NCBI GenBank assembly: GCA_026391655.1 | Contig: JAPLDR010000134.1 | Span: 1 to 40,739, forward strand | Direction of reading: 5' to 3' | Origin: Bacteroidia bacterium | GTDB taxonomy: Bacteria > Bacteroidota > Bacteroidia > Bacteroidales > Prolixibacteraceae | DNA: 40,739 nucleotides | Shown here: piece after piece, positions 36,167-40,739 of the stretch | How positions within the stretch are numbered: position 1 is the stretch's first letter | How the letters are laid out: each line of letters begins with the position of its first letter | The notes under the pieces: model-generated | Seen by the model: only the letters and a program-made list of their open reading frames with translations | Database searches by the model: none | Told to the model about the DNA's origin: nothing | Program-made: the position numbers and the translations under genes

Positions 36167-37093
36167 ATGAGCCGATATGCTGTGATTGATCTTGGAACAA
36201 ATACCTGCAATTTACTAATTGCCAATTCATTCCCTGACGGATCATTTATAACTATTTACGACCGGAAACTTCCGGTCAAACTGGGCCGCGGAGGAATTCA
36301 CAAAGATCTTTTGCTGCCGGAGGCGATTGAACGCGGAATTGCGGCACTAAAAAGTCACTCCGAAACCATCAGGGAATATAATGTCAGTAAAGTTAAAGTC
36401 GTTGGAACTTCGGCCCTGCGCGGAGCCGCCAACCGGGATGAATTTCTTGAAAAAATAAAGAGATTGCTCGGTTGGGAGATCGAAATCATTGACGGTGAAC
36501 TCGAAGCCGAATTGATTTTCAGAGGGGTGCGATTATCTCTGCCTGACGGAATCGGAAAATACCTGATTCTCGATATAGGCGGCGGGAGTATTGAATTTAT
36601 CCTGGCAGACGACAACGATATCATCTGGAAAAAAAGTTTTAATGTTGGGATTGCCCGTGCACTCGAAACAATGCAAATGTCCGATCCGGTTAAACCTTCC
36701 GAAATTATGGCCTTTGAACAGTGGTTCGATGAGCATCTTCAGGAGTTGTGGAGTACCTGTGAACAATTTCAGCCACAAACACTCGTCGGCTGCTCGGGCG
36801 CGTTCGATACATTTATGGATATTTACGAGAAAGCTACGCCCGATCAGAAAATCAGGGGGGTTTCGGAATTTCCCCTGGAGGCTTATTGGCAGATTCACGA
36901 CTGTCTGATTAGTTCGGATCATGAAACAAGAAGCAAAATGGAAGGTATGGACAAAATGCGTGTCGAGATGATTGTGATTGCCTCCGTTTTTACTAATTTC
37001 ATCCTCAAAAGATTGCCGATCCAAAAACTTCTTCACACGCACAACTCACTTAAAGAAGGAGTGTTGGATAGACTCATTTCTAAAGGATTATAG
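36167..37093 (+). CDS. Ppx/GppA phosphatase-family protein (308 aa)
   Basis: The actin-like ATPase fold is seen in AVIDLGTNTCNLLIA (phosphate 1), VVGTSALRGAANRDEFLEKI and LILDIGGGSIEFIL (phosphate 2). The protein hydrolyses polyphosphate or pppGpp. At 308 residues it is the short form with only the two catalytic subdomains, lacking the C-terminal helical domains of E. coli Ppx. The gene lies 9 bases before a response-regulator gene, so both are probably co-transcribed. This suggests a link with stress signalling, though that is inference. Confidence 0.93.
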   Translation: MSRYAVIDLGTNTCNLLIANSFPDGSFITIYDRKLPVKLGRGGIHKDLLLPEAIERGIAALKSHSETIREYNVSKVKVVGTSALRGAANRDEFLEKIKRLLGWEIEIIDGELEAELIFRGVRLSLPDGIGKYLILDIGGGSIEFILADDNDIIWKKSFNVGIARALETMQMSDPVKPSEIMAFEQWFDEHLQELWSTCEQFQPQTLVGCSGAFDTFMDIYEKATPDQKIRGVSEFPLEAYWQIHDCLISSDHETRSKMEGMDKMRVEMIVIASVFTNFILKRLPIQKLLHTHNSLKEGVLDRLISKGL

Positions 37094-37102
37094 TTTAAAA
37101 AT

Positions 37103-38275
37103 ATGGTAAAAATTTTAGTCATTGACGACGAGCGGAGCATCCGCAATACACTCAAAGACATTCTTGGCTTTGAAGGATACGCGGTTGAGGTGGCTGAAAA
37201 CGGCTTACTGGGTCTCGAAATGGTGAAAAGCACTGATTTTGACATCATTCTTTGCGATATCAAAATGCCCGAAATGGATGGAATCGAAGTGTTGGGAAAG
37301 ATCATGGAATTGAAACCTGAAACAACAGTTGTTATGATTTCGGGACACGGAAACATCGATACAGCAGTAGAGGCCATAAAAAAAGGAGCGTTCGACTTTA
37401 TCGTTAAACCTCTTGACTTAAATAGATTATTAATTACCATCCGAAATGCAGGTGATAAAACTGTTCTCGTAAAAGAGACCAAAGTTTTAAAGCAAAAGAT
37501 CAATAAACGATACGAAATTATCGGAGAATCACTACAAATTAAAAAAGTACTCGAAATGACCGACCGCGTGGCGCCTACAGAAGCCAGGGTCTTGATCACA
37601 GGAGCTAATGGCACTGGCAAAGAATTGATAGCCCGTCGTTTGCACGAATTATCACCGCGAGCTGAAGCGCCATTTGTGGAAGTTAATTGCGCGGCAATTC
37701 CGTCAGAGTTGATTGAAAGTGAATTGTTTGGACACGAAAAGGGGGCATTTACCTCTGCTATCAAACAACGAAAGGGGAAATTTGAACAGGCCGACGGAGG
37801 AACCCTGTTTCTCGATGAAATCGGCGATATGAGCCTTTCGGCACAATCGAAGGTTTTGCGTGCTTTGCAGGAGAACATCATCACAAGGGTGGGAAGCGAT
37901 AGCCCTATTAAAGTGAATGTAAGGGTAATTGCCGCAACAAACAAAGACCTGGCCGAAGAGATTAAAAATGGCAATTTCCGCGAAGATTTATACCATCGGT
38001 TAAGTGTTATTCTGATTAACGTTCCGTCGCTCGAAAGTCGGAAAGAAGATATTCCATTGTTGGCCGGCCACTTCATCGAACAGATCTGCAGCGAATACGG
38101 ACAACCACCCAAAGAGATCGATCATGAAGCCATCGTTGAGTTACAAAACCGCTCCTGGACAGGAAATATTCGCGAGTTCCGTAATGTGATCGAAAGACTC
38201 ATCATCCTGGGCAACAAAACGATCTCCATTGAAGATGTGAAACTATATGCTCCGGGAAATGATACATCAGATTAA
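37103..38275 (+). CDS. Sigma-54-type response regulator without DNA-binding domain (390 aa)
   Basis: A receiver domain spans residues 1-120; the phospho-acceptor is Asp52 in LCDIKMPEMDG and the switch lysine is in FIVKPLD. The AAA+ sigma-54 activation domain (about 140-370) has Walker A GANGTGKE, the sigma-54 contact loop as GAFTSA (usually GAFTGA), and Walker B GGTLFLDEIGDM. The protein stops right after the AAA+ lid (SWTGNIREFRNVIERLI), with no Fis-type helix-turn-helix. It could therefore activate RpoN promoters from solution. A similar form is known in other Bacteroidota. No sensor kinase lies in the window. Confidence 0.93.
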   Translation: MVKILVIDDERSIRNTLKDILGFEGYAVEVAENGLLGLEMVKSTDFDIILCDIKMPEMDGIEVLGKIMELKPETTVVMISGHGNIDTAVEAIKKGAFDFIVKPLDLNRLLITIRNAGDKTVLVKETKVLKQKINKRYEIIGESLQIKKVLEMTDRVAPTEARVLITGANGTGKELIARRLHELSPRAEAPFVEVNCAAIPSELIESELFGHEKGAFTSAIKQRKGKFEQADGGTLFLDEIGDMSLSAQSKVLRALQENIITRVGSDSPIKVNVRVIAATNKDLAEEIKNGNFREDLYHRLSVILINVPSLESRKEDIPLLAGHFIEQICSEYGQPPKEIDHEAIVELQNRSWTGNIREFRNVIERLIILGNKTISIEDVKLYAPGNDTSD

Positions 38276-38690
38276 TAGGCTCACTAACAGTTTGTATGGG
38301 CAATATGAATAATTAAGCTACCGGAGGTTTGTAAAAGGTTAAAGCCGCGAGTCTGAAGTAAAAAGATAATAATAAATGAAATCTATTCTTCTTGACTTCT
38401 TATTTCCAAATTGCCGAATTGTTTCATTTTCAAATATATTCATTGCTCAATCACCTCGTCTCACTCTCTCGCTTTCATCCCATTAACCATACATTTACAC
38501 TTCATTATAGCACTAATTAATCTTTTATTGACAGGCATGAATCAACATACGCGTTTCTGACTCGTTGATTAGAATAACAAAGTCAGTTTTAATCAGGAGA
38601 AAATGGACTATTCAGACATAAAAAGATAATATAGTAAAATATTTTTTTTTAATAAAACATCATATAATACTAATCATCAATGATATGATG
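38276..38690. other. Gene-free spacer before the RNA array
   Basis: No gene is seen. The stretch includes an AATTG-type simple repeat (about 38404-38422, also at 9818-9850) and an AT-rich end with a run of ten T near 38642. The conserved spacer block found between the RNA units is absent here, so the array starts near 38699. Confidence 0.5.
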
Positions 38691-38711
38691 TCAATAAAGT
38701 TATCAACAATT

Positions 38712-38741
38712 GTTAATAACTTAGGTTGATACATAGTTGAT
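38712..38741 (+). repeat. Phased GTTRAY repeats upstream of RNA copy 1
   Basis: GTTAAT at 38712, GTTGAT at 38725 and GTTGAT at 38736 are spaced 13 and 11 bases. A degenerate GTTATC at 38699 may be a fourth. One 11-base unit fewer than in the other copies is present. Confidence 0.6.
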
Positions 38742-38762
38742 ATAAATGGCTCTAAATATTTG

Positions 38763-39348
38763 CACGATGGTAGTAGACGGAGTATTTTTGAAATATCAGG
38801 TAAGCGATAAAAGGTTACTCTGAAGTAGTGGAAATGGAGAAAGACTCTTAGCTGAGTAAAGAACCGGATCATTCAGACCTTCGGGTTTGCACAACGGAAG
38901 AGTCAGAGGTTGGACGAAAAGAGTAATCTTACTCGTTCAGTCAACCCGAAAAAACGCCAGTCGTTCATTAGAAGGTTGAGTTAAAAAAAAAAAAAAAAAG
39001 GAGACGCAAGTCTCGTAGAATATTTTGGGGAGCAGGATAGCTGAAAAGTCTGAAATGTTCCATACAGCAGAAGTACTGATCGCAAGAGATGTTCCACACT
39101 GTAGTCTGTATAACACTCCGTCCGGGAAGGTCGACCGCAAGGAAAACCGAAGGGACAGCCGGAAGGTAATGCCGTAAAAGGCAGAACCCGAAAGCGGTGG
39201 GTTGAAAAATAAATCAATGGAATGCGCAAGCACGAAAAAGATGAAGGTACAGCCAGCCATGATAACCGTAGCCTGACACCACTGGTGAAGCAATTCATAA
39301 GTGATGAAATGGGAACAACTTGCAAGAGTCGTTCCCATTTGTGTTTTT
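38763..39348 (+). ncRNA. Large structured RNA, copy 1 (about 585 nt, family not recognised)
   Basis: No protein is encoded, but hairpins are dense. Examples are CAGACC-UUCG-GGUUUG (38874-38889), UUGGAC/GUUCAG (38910-38915 with 38935-38940), GAGAC-GCAA-GUCUC (39001-39014) and CC-GCAA-GG (39135-39142), closed outside by GUCC/GGAC. Others are GCC-6-GGC (39171-39182), AACCC-9-GGGUU (39185-39203), UGC-GCAA-GCA (39223-39232), GUGAA-GCAA-UUCAU (39285-39298) and a terminal hairpin. The GNRA and UUCG loops exist only on the + strand, which fixes the direction. Changes in copy 2 keep the pairs. The start just after ATATTTG is a guess; the end is the terminator. It has the style of large ornate RNAs such as ROOL or GOLLD, but I see no sequence match to either. 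Confidence 0.8.
39309..39348 (+). terminator. Terminator hairpin of RNA copy 1
   Basis: ATGGGAAC pairs with GTTCCCAT, with an inner ACT/AGT extension across one A/C mismatch and a six-base loop. TTGTGTTTTT follows. The same hairpin ends copy 2, where A/C has become A-U. Confidence 0.75.
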
Positions 39349-39646
39349 ATATCCCAGCCAAAAATCTGAAAATTTATCCGCCAACTGGCGGATGAAAATG
39401 TAACATTCTTCATCAGTTATACTTTCCCATAAATCCTTCCACTTTAAGATTTTTCTTCTCTCCATAGAAATTCAGATTAATCAACGCTTTTTCCTTCCAG
39501 ATTTCAGAAACAGTTTTACAGCATTTGTCCGGATTTATAAGTAAGAAATCAACAGTCTATACCCAGGGTACTTCACAGATGCAATCATTACATTATAAAA
39601 TTCTTAATATATCGCTATATATCAATTAAATAATCTTAATATAATT
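39349..39646. other. Spacer between RNA copies 1 and 2
   Basis: There is no gene. It holds an inverted repeat ATCCGCC/GGCGGAT near 39377-39393, absent from the next spacer. It also holds a conserved block at 39513-39575 (TTTTACAGCATTTGTCCGGA, then TTTATAAGTAAGAAATC and ACCCAGG) that recurs at 40412-40474. Confidence 0.6.
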
Positions 39647-39697
39647 GTTGACAATTGTTAATAATTCATGTTAATTCATAGTTGATTTAAGGTTGAT
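39647..39697 (+). repeat. Phased GTTRAY repeats upstream of RNA copy 2
   Basis: GTTGAC 39647, GTTAAT 39657, GTTAAT 39670, GTTGAT 39681 and GTTGAT 39692 are spaced 10, 13, 11 and 11 bases, so they lie on nearly the same face of the helix. Confidence 0.65.
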
Positions 39698-39718
39698 ATA
39701 ATTGGCTCAAAATATTTG

Positions 39719-40299
39719 CGCGATGGTAGCAGAGAGTGTATTTTTGAAATATCAGGTAAGCGATAAAAGGCTGCTCTGAAGTAGTGGATACGGGAAAGAC
39801 TCTTAGTTGAGTAAAGAACCGGATCATTCAAACCCTCGGGTTTGCGCAACTGAAGAGTCAGAGATTGAACTAAAAGAGTAATCTTAATCGTTCAAACAAC
39901 CCGAAAAACGCCAGTCGTTCATTAGAAGGTTGAGTTAAAGACCGGGAAAAAAGAGACGCAAGTTTCTTCAACTTTGCCGGGGAGCAGAGCAGCTGTAAAG
40001 TCTGTAATGTTCAAAGCAGCAGAGCTTCTGATCGCGAGAGATGAACTACGCTGTAGTCTGTATAACACTCCGTCCGGGAAGGTCGACCGAAAGGAAAACC
40101 GAAGGGACAGCTGGAGAATGAAGCTATAAAAAGCGGAATTCAAAAGCGATGGGTTGCAAAAAAAACAACGGAATGCGCAAGCACGACGAAAATGAAAATG
40201 CAACCAGCCATGATAACCGTAGCCTGACGCCACAAGTGAAGTAATTCACAAGCGACGAAATGGGAACAGCTTGAAAGAGTTGTTCCCATTTGTGCTTTT
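39719..40299 (+). ncRNA. Large structured RNA, copy 2 (about 580 nt)
   Basis: Copy 2 preserves the helices of copy 1 while the bases differ. CAAACC-CUCG-GGUUUG (39829-39844) and UUGAAC/GUUCAA (39865-39895) turn wobbles into Watson-Crick pairs. GAGAC-GCAA-GUUUC is at 39953-39966. CC-GAAA-GG replaces CC-GCAA-GG. GCU-6-AGC (40123-40134) replaces GCC-6-GGC, a double compensatory change. AAUUC-9-GGGUU (40137-40155) keeps pairing by wobble. GUGAA-GUAA-UUCAC is at 40236-40249. Long blocks such as GTCTGTATAACACTCCGTCC and GATAACCGTAGCCTGAC are identical between copies and may be tertiary or protein contacts. Confidence 0.8.
40260..40299 (+). terminator. Terminator hairpin of RNA copy 2
   Basis: TGGGAACAGCT pairs fully with AGTTGTTCCCA around a six-base loop. 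TTTGTGCTTTT follows. It is equivalent to the hairpin at 39309. Confidence 0.75.
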
Positions 40300-40544
40300 A
40301 AAACCCTGGCAGTAATTTGAAAATTCGAAATTATCCAATCGTTACCAAAAAAATCTCTTCCTCAGAAATTCAGATAAATCTATGCCCTTTCGCACTTGTT
40401 TTCAGAAAGGGTTTTACAGCATTTATACGGATTTATAAGTAAGAAATCACCAGGCTTTACCCAGGATACACCACTGAAAAAATCGTCACAAAAGGAAATA
40501 CTTTATATGGCACTATATATCAATCAAATAACCGCTTGTAAGTT
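40300..40544. other. Spacer between RNA copies 2 and 3
   Basis: There is no gene. The conserved block at 40412-40474 matches that of the previous spacer at the same distance from the flanking RNA copies; the rest is AT-rich and more divergent. Confidence 0.6.
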
Positions 40545-40595
40545 GTTGACAATTGTTGATAATTCAGGTTAATTCACTGTTGATTTAAGGTTGAT
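40545..40595 (+). repeat. Phased GTTRAY repeats upstream of RNA copy 3
   Basis: GTTGAC 40545, GTTGAT 40555, GTTAAT 40568, GTTGAT 40579 and GTTGAT 40590 show the same spacing of 10, 13, 11 and 11 bases as copy 2. Confidence 0.65.
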
Positions 40596-40616
40596 ATAAA
40601 TGACTCAAATTATTTG

Positions 40617-40739
40617 CACGAGTGTATTGGACCAGATATCTTTGAAATATCAGGTAAGCAAAAAAAGGTTACTCTGAAGTTGTGGAGACGGGGAGAGATT
40701 CTTAACTGAGTAAAGAACCGGATCATTCAAACCTTCGGG
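40617..40739 (+). ncRNA. Large structured RNA, copy 3 (5' part only)
   Basis: The first ~120 bases align with copies 1 and 2 up to ACCTTCGGG at the window end. The first hairpin is kept as AUUC-6-GAGU (40698-40711) against ACUC-6-GAGU in the others, a C-G to U-G change that preserves pairing. The rest lies outside the window. Confidence 0.7.

Larger units (their letters stand above)
38699..40739 (+). repeat. Tandem array of at least three ~0.9-0.95 kb units
   Basis: Corresponding points (AAATATCAGG) lie at 38791, 39747 and 40645, giving periods of 956 and 898 bases. Each unit has an upstream GTTRAY repeat cluster, an RNA-coding part of about 580 bases and a terminator. The two complete spacers share a conserved block. 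The third unit is cut by the window end, so the array continues to the right. Confidence 0.9.

Noticed and set aside
37033-38112. A 359-codon minus-strand frame opposite the sigma-54 regulator
   Set aside because: It is antisense to a clearly conserved gene, with serine-rich composition typical of a shadow frame.
10336-39540. Shared 12-base word TCCGGATTTATA upstream of ssb and in the RNA-array spacer
   Set aside because: It is a single short match among AT-rich intergenic regions, and the second spacer has a variant; chance cannot be excluded.
38937-40233. Minus-strand reading frames inside both RNA copies that share a related amino-acid sequence (PDGVLYRLQ and flanks)
   Set aside because: The similarity follows from the DNA repeat. 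The frames end differently, have no recognisable family, and the changes between copies are better explained by preserved + strand helices and GNRA loops.
38699-40739. CRISPR array, integron attC array or group II intron as explanation of the tandem repeats
   Set aside because: Units are ~0.9 kb with diverged copies, too long for CRISPR or attC. No domain V-like motif, reverse transcriptase or Cas gene is present.

Overview
The window looks like a chromosomal segment of a Bacteroidota bacterium, most likely in or near the Bacteroidales/Marinilabiliales. Three things point there. Several genes have a TTG / TAnnTTTG promoter, the Bacteroidota housekeeping consensus. The arginine genes include an ArgF of the N-succinylornithine type. 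The gene content and intergenic repeats are also typical. Most of the window is ordinary housekeeping DNA; the two ends are accessory in character.

Layout. (1) 1-2.3 kb: palindromic DNA, a PIN-domain toxin with a tiny overlapping partner ORF, and a tyrosine recombinase with a duplicated N-terminal module. (2) 2.3-3.4 kb: gene-free DNA with decayed intergenic repeats. (3) 3.4-10.9 kb: alaS, an M23 peptidase, a MerR-like regulator, an orphan DUF433 protein, a Nif3-family protein, a C4 zinc-ribbon coiled-coil protein, a small zinc-finger protein and ssb. (4) 11.0-25.5 kb, minus strand: an arginine and proline biosynthesis cluster. It holds argR, a GNAT acyltransferase, argG, argC, argD, proC, proB, proA, argF', argB and an argE-like deacylase, interrupted by an XRE-cupin regulator, an acyl-CoA synthetase, a small membrane protein and a Mrr_N-type protein. 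argH is not in the window. (5) 25.5-30.3 kb: carAB, divergent from argR, with ARG-box-like sites, a promoter and a leader terminator preceded by a short leader ORF. (6) 30.3-38.3 kb: an SDR/DUF2867 protein, a secreted EEP-family enzyme, a CPBP protease, an ABC-2 exporter pair, a Ppx/GppA phosphatase and a sigma-54 response regulator without a DNA-binding domain.

The most unusual part is the right end (38.7-40.74 kb). At least three tandem units of about 0.9-0.95 kb each carry what looks like a large structured non-coding RNA gene of about 580 nt on the + strand. Comparing the copies shows compensatory and wobble changes in several helices and GNRA loops that change only to other GNRA loops. 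A UUCG-type hairpin, a conserved intrinsic terminator and an upstream array of GTTRAY repeats spaced about one helical turn apart complete the unit. I do not recognise the RNA family. Its size and many tetraloops recall the class of large ornate RNAs (GOLLD, ROOL), but that is a resemblance of style only.

Two conserved genes, argR and the ABC ATPase gene, are each broken by one in-frame stop (TAG and TGA) that a single C-to-T change would explain. These are either real nonsense mutations or sequence errors.
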